NCBI GenBank assembly: GCA_025084515.1
Contig: JAJAGP010000093.1
Coordinates: 477,001 to 541,000 of the forward strand
Direction: 5' to 3'
Origin: Ancistrus triradiatus
Taxonomy: Eukaryota; Chordata; Actinopteri; Siluriformes; Loricariidae
Length of the DNA: 64,000 nucleotides
Shown one piece after another: positions 44,950 through 55,870 of the stretch. The notes beneath the pieces were generated by a model. That model was given only the letters and a program-made list of their open reading frames with translations, was not told where the DNA came from and made no database searches. Every line of letters begins with the position of its first letter. Positions within the stretch are counted from its first letter, which is position 1. The position numbers and the translations under genes are program-made.

Positions 44950-45115
44950 CGATAATTGGACACAATCCACTTTAATGCAATTTATGTTAATAATGGAACA
45001 GAATTGTAACCTAAAAGAGCACAGTCCACTGTATTATCATTTATATTATTATTGTAATAAATCCGTACTCTAACCAAACAGAAGTCACTGTATTCTTTAG
45101 TTCACCAGTATAGTA
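44950..45115 (-). repeat. Roughly 60-bp units, inverted relative to 43250-43880
   Basis: The complement reads cagtgacttctgtttggtta, then ataataatataaatgataat, and a second unit cagtggactgtgctctttta. Confidence 0.6.
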
Positions 45116-45469
45116 GCTGCTGTCCCATGCTTTGGGTTGTGCTATTGCCATTGTGCTTTATGGGCTCCGTATAAATGTGCTTCTTGTGGAGCTATATTTT
45201 TTATCAGTAGAGAAATATCAATAGGTTGGATAAATATTGGATAAATAGGCTGGCATAAATATTGTTGATGTAACAATGTAGCTTCATTAATCATCTTTAA
45301 AGTGCTGCAAAAGACTGTGGGTACCTTTTGTGAAGATATGGGCCATTCCAGCAAAGGAATACTATAGTTGACATGAATTAGATCTCAATTTGTTTGCTGT
45401 TGCTGACATTTTGCTTACCTGTTCAAAATTTATCAATCACTCTAAATCCCAAAACAGTTTTGTAAGATA
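45116..45469. other. Unassigned DNA
   Basis: Nothing recognised. Confidence 0.45.
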
Positions 45470-46750
45470 CATTCACTGACAAAAAAATAAAGCACCCAGA
45501 TAGAAATGTCAGATTGCTGCACAACTCGGCATGCAGTTACGTCGCAGGCAGATATGTAAATGATTACAGGTGTGGTCCAAGTTGACCCCCCCACTGTCTA
45601 TAAAAAGGCTCTCAGAGGCTGTCTTTGGGTAGCATACCTCCTGGTGGGAGATTGTTGACTGCTAGTCATGCCTCTATGATGCATTCGAAGACATTTTGCC
45701 CAGTTGACAAACTTGGAGAGGGGGGTGCATCATTGAGAGAAGCAAAATGGACGATTTGAAGAACTGCCCACCATCTAGGCCGTTCTGACCTAACTGTTAG
45801 GAGGTAAAGGGAGCAGTGATTCTGTGAGGGCACACACACACACACACACAGCAAACAAGCCCTGGATGACCTAGACAGACTACCAGTAGAGAGGATCATT
45901 TGATCAACCAACAAGCACAAGCAGCTTTTACAGTTTTGTTGTCCACCATCCAGACACAGGTGGCACTTTCACTACACACCCGTCTCTGCCCAGACCATTT
46001 TCAGGTGCTTAGCAGAAGGAAATTTGTTGTCACAGTGCCTATTACGTTTCCTGTCATTGACAGCCAGCCACCATCCCCTTCGTTTGCAGTGGTGCCGTGA
46101 ACAAGAAAGCTGGACTGGACCGTATTGTCTTTAGCAACAAATCCAGGTTCTGTTTGAAATCCTACGATGCTTGGGTTTGAGTATGGATGCCTTGTGGTGA
46201 GTGCTTCAATCCTGACTTTGTTGTGGAGCAACACACTGCCCCAACTGCTAGTGAGATGATCTGGAGGGCCATCGCATCCGACAGTCAGCCACCCCTTGAA
46301 GTGATACAAGGAACACTAACAGTTGCATCTCATGGCGGGGCTTCCAACGCACATTTTTGGCAGGATAGGGTTCACTTGCAACACTTCCTTGGCCTGTCTG
46401 GTTGCCAGATTTATTGCCAATCAGCTATTTATGGGACCAGCTGGGACACCAGCTTCAGCAAACTTTGAGTGTGGAGGATCTACAGGCCCAGTTGTGGGCA
46501 AATGTGTCATAAAGGCATGTCAAGCAGTCAAGATCTCTCACTAAGAGGTACACTATCCAAAAGTAGCATCTGAGAGCCTTTTTATAGAGCAGTGGGGGAA
46601 GCACTTTTACGTCTTCTTGTGTCAAGACCCAGTGTCTAATCACACCACACCTGTAATCATTTACATATCTGCCTGCAACAAAACTGCATGGCGAGTTTTG
46701 CAGCAATTCGACATGTCTATCTGTGTGATTTATTTTTTTGTGAATGAGTG
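45470..46750 (+). mobile_element. Tc1-like transposon, family D, full-length inactive copy
   Basis: 1281 bp between TA at 45468-45469 and 46751-46752, with terminal repeats of about 200 bp (cattcactgacaaaaaaataa against ttatttttttgtgaatgagt). The interior translates in pieces: ERIIN-type start, CCPPSRHRWHFHYTPVSAQT, then FRCLAEGNLLSQ and LRLQWCREQESWTGP, characteristic of one fish Tc1 group. Many frame breaks; catalytic residues not in an open frame. A (CA)n tract sits at 45833-45850. Confidence 0.85.
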
Positions 46751-47069
46751 TAATTTCATCTCTAATCTGACAACATATCACCATTTGCCAGTGCCAAATC
46801 AATCATGATTTTCAAGTGCATCTGGGCAGAAGAGAGAAACGCCACAGCTGGCGTGACATTTTATAGCATTCTGTGCTAACTTCTGGGTGCAGATACACTG
46901 GGCCAAGGAACTGTTTCCGATATCACTTTCAGACCTGGGTTATGATACGCTAGACAAGAAAACACATTACACTGTGTATGGTAAACAGTGTTTCTTCTTC
47001 TGGATGCTTGGAATTTTTACACTTCACTTGTCATCCCTAGATCATCACACAGGTCACAGCGCCACACAG
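46751..47069. other. Unassigned DNA
   Basis: Nothing recognised. Confidence 0.45.
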
Positions 47070-47815
47070 TGCCATTTCATGACCATCCAATAAACATCTA
47101 TTTGCTTTAACAATCGAGGTCTTAACAATAATGACAAATTATAATAGGAAATACAAATCTGGTTTTTAACTCCAGATGTTGCAGCTACAGTATAAACAGC
47201 TGGTCAAATTGAAAAAAGGTTTAGCATGTGCATTTTTACTGCCATAAATGTATTTTGTCATACTTTAATATTTTGTTTACATGTTTTTTGTTTATTTTAT
47301 TTTCATGAATATTGATTTACTTTGCATTAACTATGTGCATAAGTAGGAACTACGTCATGTCTGTGTTGTGCACGGACACATTTAGGACATAGACACAAGT
47401 AGAGATGCGAGAAAGTTTGTATTCTACCTAACACTACAAGCACTGTGTTGGCTTGACCTACATATACAGTACATAGAAGTGCTGAGCGCTAGTTACTTCT
47501 TACTAGTAACACTGCACTGGATTTACCTACATGATGGCTTTGCCTGTTCTGGAGATTGGTGTTTCATCAAGTGCACTCATTTCCGCTTGGTTGCGTGCAG
47601 CCAGCGAAGTATGTTTACTTATGTTTATATTCCATCTTGCACATTTATATTTTGTTTCTGCAGTGTGTGATCATTAATGTGCACTTGCCACTGAAGAACC
47701 ACGGTGTTTATTTATGTGTCGTTTGCACGCAGTTTTCTTGTGAAGATATCCTTTATATTTACATTACAGTCGCATAAAAAAGACTATGTGACTAAGGTAA
47801 TCTCTTGTCAATGGC
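47070..47815 (+). repeat. Diverged non-coding duplicate, copy 2 (partner at 29897-30775)
   Basis: Colinear with copy 1 but about 130 bp shorter, lacking the copy-1 segment around 30590-30660. No preserved reading frame. Confidence 0.7.
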
Positions 47816-48504
47816 CATTTCGATCAACAAACTGTTTCACAGAATGTAATGCAGTTGTTAAACAGTGTATACTCATATAATGACCTGTCTGTCTGTCTGG
47901 AGTCTGAGGAAGTGTGTGTTTGCCCAGTGCTGTTGCAGTATAAAGAATACTCTCAATAATTTATGATTCTCAACCTTCAGCCCAGCCAGTGTGACTTGCC
48001 TTTGGCCACTGTTGTGTCTCAGTGGACAAAATTGTTAAGATTATGATGTTTTTTGTAACACACCTTAAGCACCTTAACACTTAGTTATGGTGACTCTTAC
48101 ATATGGTTTTGGCATTTTGAGATTTTGTTTTGTGCATTTTCAGTAGACTGCATCATAGGATGTAGTCGTGAGCATGCTATTTCCACACTGTGTAAAACCA
48201 AATACAGTTCACAGTTTCAGCTATATAATCTGCTCATGAGGAATTCACACTTCTAAGCTTCTAAAGGATTGGCTCAAAATTGAATATAAATGGATCTATT
48301 TGATAATATATATTGATTGTTCAAATGTCAGAGAATGAAAACATTAGATCTGTATGAATGTACTTTCCAAAATCTTTGTTGGTATGTATGATGTACCATA
48401 TCTAAGGTTCACGTAAAAAATCTGTCATTTCTCAGACTGTATATTATATTGTTTTGAACTGTTTTCCCTCTCAAATAACTTGATTAAATATTTTTGTAGT
48501 GACT
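47816..48504. other. Unassigned DNA left of the gypsy element
   Basis: AT-rich; sharp composition change to GC-rich at about 48515. Confidence 0.5.
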
Positions 48505-50011
48505 TTTTGGTACTGACAATATTATCGCAGAACGCCTCGTCACGGAATGGAAGATCCCCTGCTCTGCGCTCAGGACCGAACGCCGGATCACCGCGGCTGA
48601 CGGATGCCCGCTGGGCCCGGGCCTGCTCACCCGCATCACCGCTCCTCTCTGCCTGGTTACAAGCGCCACTCATCAGGAATCCATCGCTCTGCTCCCGGTA
48701 AAGTCTCTCGCCTATCCTATTATCCTGGGGCTTCTCTGGCTTCGCCTCCACGATCCCCTTATCTCCTGGTCTGCCCGCGAGATCGTCTGCTGGTCTCCTT
48801 GGTGCCATGACAACTGCCTGCTCCGTCCGGTTCTACAACTCCACGTACTCTCACTCGCAGATTCCATCCCTCTCCCGGACAACGTGCCCAAACAGTACAG
48901 GGGCTTATCCCCGATCTTCGCCAAGGACTCGCCTCTTCCTCTTCCTCCGCATCGTCCCTATGACTGCGCCATCGTCCTCCTTCCGGACGCACCGCTGCCC
49001 AAGGCTCGACTGTACTCTCTCTCCGCGGCCGAAGAACAGGCCATGGCGGAATACATCAAGGAATACCTAGACCTGGGATTCATCCGCCCATCTACCTCTC
49101 CCGTTTTAGCGGGGTTCTTCTTTGTGCCCAAATGGGACGGTGGCCTCCGGCCTTGTATCGATTACAGGGAACTCATCTCTCGCAGTTACGCCTACCCCCT
49201 TCCTCTGGTACCCTCGGCTCTTGAACAGCTTTGCACAGCCCGCTGGTTTACCAAGCTAGACCTCCGCAATGCATATAACCTGGTCCGTGTCAGAGAGGGG
49301 GATGAATGGAAAGCCGCTTTCAGCACCAGCACCGGACATTACGAGTATCTGGTCATGCCCTTCGGTCTGGCGAACGCTCCCTCCTTCTTCCAGGCATTTA
49401 TAAACGACGTGCTTCGAGACATGCTAGGCCGGTTCGTAACAGTGTACCTGGACGACATCCTGGTATACTCCCCTGACTTCACTACCCACATCACACACGT
49501 CCGCCAGGTGCTCGAGAGACTTCGACTTCACCACCTCCGGATCAAGGCCGAGAAGTGTGCCTTTCACACCCAGTCGGTGCGTTATCTGGGTTATGTGATC
49601 TCCCCCTCCGGGGTGGCCATGGACAAAGCCAAACTCTCCGCCGTCCTCGACTGGCCCTTGCCAGATTCCATCAAGCAGTTGCAGCGTTTCCTGGGATTCG
49701 CCAATTTCTATCGCCGCTTTATCCGGAACTTAAGCCGCACGGTGGCGCCCCTCACCGCACTCCTACAAGGCAGCCCTCGCTCTCTCTGCTGGGACTCTGA
49801 CGCTGAGCAGGCCTTAGTTGCACTCAAATCCGCATTCGCACGTGCTCCTGTCCTGGGCCTTCCCGATCCGGAACGTCCCTTCACCCTGGAGGTTGACGCA
49901 TCGTCAGTGGGAGTGGGTGCCGTTCTTTCGCAGCGTCTCGGCGTGCCCCCCCAAGCTGCGGCCGGTGGCATTCTTCTCGCACAAACTTACGCCAGCGGAA
50001 CGCAACTATGA
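48503..50011 (+). pseudogene. Gypsy pol part 1: protease C-terminus, reverse transcriptase, start of RNase H
   Basis: Open from about 48503. First come protease C-terminal residues (IIAERLVTEWKIPC to ISWSAREIVCW). From 48884 follows the RT: catalytic Asp at 49259 (FTKLDLRNAYNLV) and the YLDD box at 49445-49456 (VYLDDILVYS), then the thumb and connection (FLGFANFYRRFIRNLS). RNase H begins with its first catalytic Asp (TLEVDASSVGVGAVLSQ, about 49895). An extra base in the C run at about 49948-49954 shifts the frame, and the remaining codons to 50011 are out of register. The truncation removed everything up to and including the protease active site. Confidence 0.93.
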
Positions 50012-50180
50012 TGTGGGAGACCGCGAACTGCTGGCGATCAAGCTGGCCCTGGAGGAATGGCGGCACTGGCTCGAGGGATCCAAACATCCCTTCACGTCTT
50101 TACTGATCACAAAAACTTGGAATATATCCGTTCAGCCAAGCACCTCAACGCCCGTCAAGCCCGCTGGTCTCTTTTTTTTT
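49950..50180 (+). pseudogene. Gypsy pol part 2: RNase H, in two frames
   Basis: Continues in a second frame (LRPVAFFSHKLTPAERNYDV, then DRELLAIKLALEEWRHWLEG). It loses one base at about 50092, returns to the first frame (VFTDHKNLEYIRSAKHLNAR, with the catalytic Asp of TDH), and shifts again in a 10-T run at about 50171-50180. The RNase H catalytic residues are visible; only homopolymer-type and single-base indels break it. Confidence 0.88.
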
Positions 50181-51770
50181 TTCCCGCTTCAAGTTCACCA
50201 TCACTTTCCGCCCAGGGTCAAAGAACACAAAAGCGGATGCTCTGTCTCGTAGTCTCGACCCAGACCCGACCGATCCTGAAGCACCCACAACCATTCTCCC
50301 AGCCTCATGCACCATCGGCGCAATACAATGGGACCTTGACCGTGAATTGGACGAAAGGCTCTCCCAAACGCGCGTCCCATCCAAATGCCCGCAGAACAAG
50401 AAGTTTGTGCCCGCGGACCTCCGCGACCGCCTCCTCGCCTGGGCTCACCTTTCCCTGTGTTCGGGCCATCCTGGAGAGACCCGAACCTATCAACTCCTGG
50501 CATCACACTACTGGTGGGAGAACATGCGCAGGGACGTACATCGCTTCGTGGTCTCCTGCAACACCTGCGCTCAAGCCAAGACCCCTCGCGCCCTTCCGTC
50601 TGGCCTGCTCCATCCTCTGCCCGTGCCGCAAAGACCCTGGTCCCACATAGCCCTCGATTTCGTCACGGACCTCCCTTCCTCCCAAGGATACACGGCCATC
50701 CTCTCAATTATCAACCGCTTCTCCCGTGCCGTCCGCTTCATCCCGCTCCCGAAGCTCATCACCGCGCTCCAGACAGCGGAATGCCTTTTCGAACATGTCT
50801 TCCGGAACTTTGGCATCCCTGAGGACATCCTCTCGGATCGAGGGCCTCAGTTCACCTCTGCGGTATGGCGGGCCTTCGTAAACAAGCTGGGCTCCATGGT
50901 CAGCCTCTCCTCGGGCTATCATCCTCAGACTAATGGGCAGTGTGAGCGCTCCAATCAAGAACTCAAAAAATTCCTCAGGTGCTACTGCATGCACAATCCC
51001 CATGACTGGTCTCAGTTCCTTCCGTGGGCGGAGATAGCCCAGAACTCCCTCCATCATTCCTCCACAGGGCTCACACCATTCCAATGCATCCTGGGCTTCC
51101 AACCTCCGTTCGTGCCATGGGATTCCACGCCCTCGGACGCCCCGGCCGTGGACGACTGGTTCCGCCGCAGCGAGGACGTCTGGTGTCAGGTCCACCTCAA
51201 GATCGACCAAGCCATCCATCGGTACAAGAGGCATGCTAACCGTCGCTGTCGCTCTGCTCCCATCTTCCAACCAGGAGACCGCGTCTGGCTGTCGGTCTGA
51301 GGACTGCGCAACACTCAGGGAAGTACCCCGTTTTCTCCGCGTTTTCTGGGTCCTTATAAGATCGTTTGCCGTGTCAATGAAGTCACATACCGATTGCAAC
51401 TGCCTTCTCACATGCGCATCTCTCCCTCATTCCATGTCTCGCTGCTGAAACCCTGGTCCCCTGGCCCGCTGGTGGAGGCCTCTCCTGCGGCACAGCCCCC
51501 ACTCGCCGGTCTGTCGGACACTTACACGGTCCACCGCCTCCTGGATTCTCGCCGGCGGGTTACGTGCCTCCAATACCTGGTGGAGTGGGAGGGTTACGGC
51601 CCCGAGGAAAACTGCTGGGTGGATGCTAAAGACATCCTGGACCCTCTCCTCACCCAGGAGTTCCACGCCGCACGGCCCGACCGGCCGGCCCCCCGGCTGC
51701 GCGGCCGCCCGCGCGGTTCCTCCTCGCTCCGCCGCACCCCCGCCGGCACGAGTTCTTCGAGGTGGGGTAC
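50181..51770 (+). pseudogene. Gypsy pol part 3: integrase and chromodomain
   Basis: One frame from about 50181 past 51770, broken only by TGA at 51298-51300. The HHCC zinc site has His at residues 34 and 41 and Cys at 71 and 74, counting from 50347. The catalytic D,D35E triad is at codons 50656 (ALDFVTDLP), 50836 (DRGPQFTS) and 50944 (GQCERSNQ). After the stop come the GPY/F-like segment (PRFLGPYKIVCRV) and a chromodomain at about 51523-51645 (YLVEWEGYGPEENCWVDAKD), which targets integration to modified chromatin in chromoviruses. The frame runs on into the LTR and stops at 51838-51840. Confidence 0.93.
51758..51767 (+). promoter_or_regulatory. Polypurine tract for plus-strand priming
   Basis: cgaggtgggg directly 5' of the LTR start (tac then tgtcacg); position and composition fit. 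Confidence 0.75.
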
Positions 51771-52044
51771 TGTCACGCCCCCTACCAGTGCCGCTCCCGA
51801 CACACGCACTCTACCACGCTCGTCCTCGCCTGCCTACTGATCACCTGCACCTGTTCCGGTTTCCGACCGCCCTCCGCCACCATAAAAACACCACTCAGTC
51901 ACCACCACTCCGCTACACAACAAGGTTCCTGCCTCGTTCTTATAGCTCCTCTAAATAAAGTATAAAGCGATCATTACCTGCAATCCTTGCCTCCGTTCTC
52001 TCTCTACTGCCTGCGTTTGTCTCCTGACTACCGCCGCCGTTACA
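51771..52044 (+). repeat. 3' LTR of the gypsy element
   Basis: 274 bp, starts tgtcacgccccctaccagtg, ends ctaccgccgccgttaca. TATA-like cataaaaaca at 51881 and AATAAA at 51954-51959 give the expected U3-R-U5 order. No second LTR in the window. Confidence 0.9.
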
Positions 52045-52185
52045 ATAAGTATTACAAAAGAGTCAGTAGTCTGTAGTAATAGTATATATAATATCACAAT
52101 TATTGTGATATTATGGGTGTATCACAATTATATTTTTTGTTTGCATACTTTTTAGATTAATTTGCAACTAACCAAACACAACATA

Positions 52186-53309
52186 CACTATATTGCCAAA
52201 AGTATTCGCTCGTCTGCCTACATATGCATATGAACTTGAGTGACTTCCCATTCTTAATGTATAGAGTTTAAAATATGATGTCAGCCCACCCTTTGCAGCT
52301 ATAACAGTTTCAAGTCTTCTGGGAAGGCTTTCCACAAGGTTTAGAAGTGTGTTTATTTGAAGTTTTGACCATTCTTCCAGAAGCACATTTTTGACGTCAG
52401 ACACTGATGTTGGAGGAGAGGGCTTGGCTCACAGTCTCTGCTCTAATTCATCCCAGTGGTCAGGACTCATCCATGTCTTTATGGACCTTGCTTTGTGCAC
52501 TGGTGCACAGTCATGTTGATACAGGAAGGGATCATCCCCAAACTGTTCCCACAAAATTGGGAGCATGAAATTGTGCAAAATCTCTTGGTATGCTGAAGCA
52601 TTAAGGGTTCCTTTCAATTGGAACTAAGAGGCTGAGCCCAACTCCTGAAATACAACCCCACACCATAATCCCCCCTCCACCAAACTTTACTTGGCACAAT
52701 GCAGTCAGACAAGTACCATTCTCCTGGCAACCAACAAACCCAGACTCTTCCATCAGATTGCCAGATGGAGAAGCATAATTTTGTCACTCCAGAGAACATG
52801 ACTGCACTTCTCTAGAGTCCAGTGGTGACGTGCTTTACACCACTGCATCCAGCGCTTTGTATTGCGCTTGGTGATGTTATGCTTGGATTCAGCTGTTCGG
52901 CCATGGAATCCCATTTCATGAAGCTCTCTGCACACTGTTCTTGAGCTAATCTGAAGGCCACATGACGTTTGGTGGTCTGTAGCGATTGACTCTGCAGAAA
53001 GCTGCTCCGCTCTGTTATTTTACCTGGTCTACCCCTTTGTGACCGAGTTGCTATCATTCCCAATCGCTTCTACTTTGTTATAACACCACTGACAGGTGAC
53101 TGTGGAATATTTAGTAGATGAGAAAATTTCATGATTGGACCCATCTCGGTACCACGCTGGAATTCACTGAGCTCCTGAGAGTGACCCATTCTTTCACAGA
53201 TGTATGTAGAAGCAGTCTGCATGCTTAGATGCTTGATTTTATACACCTGCGGCAATGGAAGTGATTGGAAAACCTGAATTCATTGGATGGTTGAGTGAAT
53301 ATAGCAGTG
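52186..53309 (-). mobile_element. Tc1 family E copy, inactive (minus strand)
   Basis: The left terminus cactatattgccaaaagtat follows TA (52184-52185). The right end is eroded (tgagtgaatatagcagtg). The minus-strand transposase starts at about 53190 with MGHSQELSEFQRGTEMGPIM. Later pieces include HVLWSDK (first Asp), QSDGRVWVCWLPGEWYLSDC, and QHDCAPVHKARSIKTWM (second Asp). A deletion removes the block that should carry the third acidic residue (KTWMS runs into PDHWDELEQRL). Several frameshifts. Confidence 0.9.
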
Positions 53310-53312
53310 CCT

Positions 53313-53530
53313 AGCCGGCAGCACAGGGCGCAAGGAAGGAACAACCCTAGACAGAGCATCAATCCATCTTAGGGTACATACACTCACACACTCATAGACA
53401 CACTCACACACTAGGGGCACTAGAGACACCAATTTACCTAACATGCATCTCTTTGGACTTAGGGAGGAAACCAGAGTAAACCCACGCAGACACAGGTAGT
53501 ACATGCAGGCTCCACACAGAAAGGACCCAG
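53313..53530 (-). repeat. Dispersed fish SINE-like repeat
   Basis: tttggacttagggaggaaac and cccacgcagacacaggtagt, then caggctccacacagaaagga; same block as 41100-41390 and 61540-61760. Confidence 0.65.
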
Positions 53531-54149
53531 ACCACTTCTAATTTGCAGCTTGGTAAGTAATAACAAAACTAAACTAATTAGAAGTCCTTTAAAACCCTTG
53601 TTTGCACCCACATGCAGTCCTTGGGCTATCTGGCTTTTGGTGTACTCCTTGGGGTTTTTCCTTTTGAGGTGGCCAGATATGCCAATCCTTTCTTTGCATA
53701 TTTAAAAAAAAATTTGTTCATGTTTGTGCCATGTCTATGTAAATCCAAAGTAGTTCCAAATAACTGGTGATGACACTTTTTATGGCACGAACTACTCAAT
53801 GTGTTCTCAAATTGTCATGTCACGCACCCCAGTATGACATGTGATGTGCCAGTGAACGATAAGTTGATTACAATCGCCGACGCAAATAATGCAACTGTAT
53901 TAGATGGCATAATAAACAGAATATGCCGCATATTTGCATTGCAATATATTGTGTCACTATAACTGCAGAATACATTTACTTTTTTTTTTTACATTACATT
54001 AATTTACATTAAACATAGGCAATTACTCACCATGTGGTCATAGGAACAGAATGCAGAAACAGGGGGTCACGTACTGGTCTAAAATGTAGGGGTGTGGCTA
54101 CAAAGGACTCTGACTGTGGACTAAAACTCTGTTTTGAACATGTCCACAT
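53531..54149. other. Unassigned DNA
   Basis: Nothing recognised. Confidence 0.45.
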
Positions 54150-54156
54150 GAAACTG

Positions 54157-54345
54157 TGGTAGCCTAGCGGTTAAGGTACTAGACTCTGGACCAGAAGGTC
54201 CAATGTTCAAATCCCACCTCTGCCAAGCTGCCACTGTTGGGTCCTTGAGCAAGGCCCTTAACCCACAATTGCTTGGATTGTAAGACTGTACCAATTGTAA
54301 GTCGCTCTGGATAAGGGCGTCTGCTAAATGTTGTAAATGTAAAAT
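54157..54345 (+). repeat. V-SINE-like SINE, complete-looking copy
   Basis: tRNA-like head with A box (gtggtagcctagcggttaag) and B box (gttcaaatcc). The central conserved domain aaggcccttaacccacaatt and the tail gtcgctctggataagggcgt, ctgctaaatgttgtaaatg follow. Transcribed by RNA polymerase III in intact members. Confidence 0.88.
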
Positions 54346-55146
54346 GAAAATGTGAATAATTTACTTTTTTAAATTAAAAAAGTAAAGCATTAAAACGTTT
54401 AAAAGTTATAGTATAAAAATAAAAAAAATGATGATTGTCAGTTAGTGACGTGGGTTTAAATAGAATCTGACACTAGTGCTTGTAAATACTGTATCTAAGG
54501 TCTACATACAAAGTCTGTACAAATAGCTTATTAGCTTTAGCCAGTTACCAACTTTTGCTTCCAGTAACGTGGAATCACCCAATGTTGTTTTGTCTGCGAT
54601 AACACAGTAGTATACAGGGTGGCAACAGCTACAGCAACTCATTCAGATTCCACCACTGATTTTCTACATTGCCGACCACCCTCCCCCCCCTTACTTCCCC
54701 TGTTAACATGCAATTTTAAGCATGCATATCGCTTTTTGCTGACAAACTACCAGCCTGAGATCTCACAGTCTTCTGACAGATGTGAGAGGTTTACACAGAC
54801 TGTCTCAAGAAAGATATTTGTAAGAGGTGATGGGTTTTGTAAGACATGAAGAGCCTGGCATGCAGTAACAGGACTCTGTATGAATTAATGTATTATTCAA
54901 ATAAGTGTTGACAGTGAACGTTTTTGTATGCTGGGGAAAAATCCTAAAGACAGTGCTTTGCCAGCAATCCTAAATCTGAATACTATATTAATATGACTTT
55001 GATGACCTATATGTGTAAACATGTCAACTGTTACTTGTGTATTTGAGTTTTTATATTTTTAAAATGTTGTGATTTATTTTTTGCAATGCAGACATTGTGC
55101 AAATTCCCTTATTTCAGTTTTGTCATCAGTAATAAAAAAGGAAGTG
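54346..55146. other. Unassigned DNA
   Basis: Contains a C8 tract near 54684; no exon recognised. Confidence 0.4.
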
Positions 55147-55870
55147 AGCAGCATGAATGTACACATGCCTCTCTGACACATTTGGCCACAGCTGGGCCTT
55201 TAGATCCTCCAGACTCATAGTTTGCTGAAGCTGTGTTTCCAGCTGGTCCCATAAATGCTTGATTGGAAATAAATCTGGTGATCAGGCAAGTCAAGGAAGT
55301 GTTGCAAACTGGTAGACACATTCCTGGGAAACCCTTGCTGTGTGTGGGTGAGCATTATCCCACAAAACTGCTAGTTGGCAGCACTGCTATGAGAGGCAAC
55401 ACGTGGCCGCAGGATGTCCTGCACATATTGCTGAAGTGTTAGTGTCCCTCATATCACTACTAGCGGTGACCAACTGCTGTTTGCGATGGCTACCCTCTTG
55501 GTGAGAGATAGTTAACTGCTAGATATGCCTCTACGCCACACTTGAAGACATTTTGCCCAGCTGACAGAGGGGGAGCATCATTGGACTGAGAGAAGCAGGA
55601 TGATCATTTTGACAAATTGCCCTCCATCTTGGCCGTTCTGACCGAGCTGTTAAGAAGTGTTGGGAGCAGTGGTTCCATGATGGCGCGCACACATGACAAA
55701 CAAGCTCCGGATGGAACAGACAGACCACCAGTAGAGAGCATTGATTAATCCGTCAACGATCTCAAGCAGCTCCCACAGGTTTGTTGTCCACCATCTAGAC
55801 ACAGGTGGCACCATCACTACACACCCCTGTGACCATTTCCAGCCACTTCACCCTGTGACATTTCCAGCCA
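55147..55870. mobile_element. Tc1 family D, head-to-head rearranged relic
   Basis: 55147-55495 is in minus orientation (gaggcaacacgtggccgcag matches 17545 region). 55496-55870 is in plus orientation (gaagacattttgcccagctg, gttgtccaccatctagacac match 45690 and 45940 regions). The intact junction at 55262-55274 is homologous to the empty site of the nested insertion at 15838/17411. Confidence 0.75.

Larger units (their letters stand above)
48505..52044 (+). mobile_element. Ty3/gypsy chromovirus, 5'-truncated, with 3' LTR
   Basis: A GC-rich block in AT-rich DNA. Order: end of protease, reverse transcriptase, RNase H, integrase, chromodomain, polypurine tract, 3' LTR. No gag, no protease active site, no 5' LTR and no env. 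Three small indels and one in-frame TGA break pol. Because most of pol is readable and catalytic residues are intact, the copy is young or recently active; the loss of the 5' end happened at or after insertion. Confidence 0.95.

Noticed and set aside
50704..51411. 235-codon minus-strand reading frame
   Set aside because: Shadow of the GC-rich gypsy integrase on the opposite strand; no recognised motif.
48505..52044. Endogenous retrovirus
   Set aside because: No env and the integrase carries a C-terminal chromodomain, typical of Ty3/gypsy chromoviruses rather than vertebrate retroviruses.
54157..54345. Functional tRNA gene
   Set aside because: A and B boxes belong to a SINE head; there is no complete cloverleaf and the conserved SINE core and tail follow.
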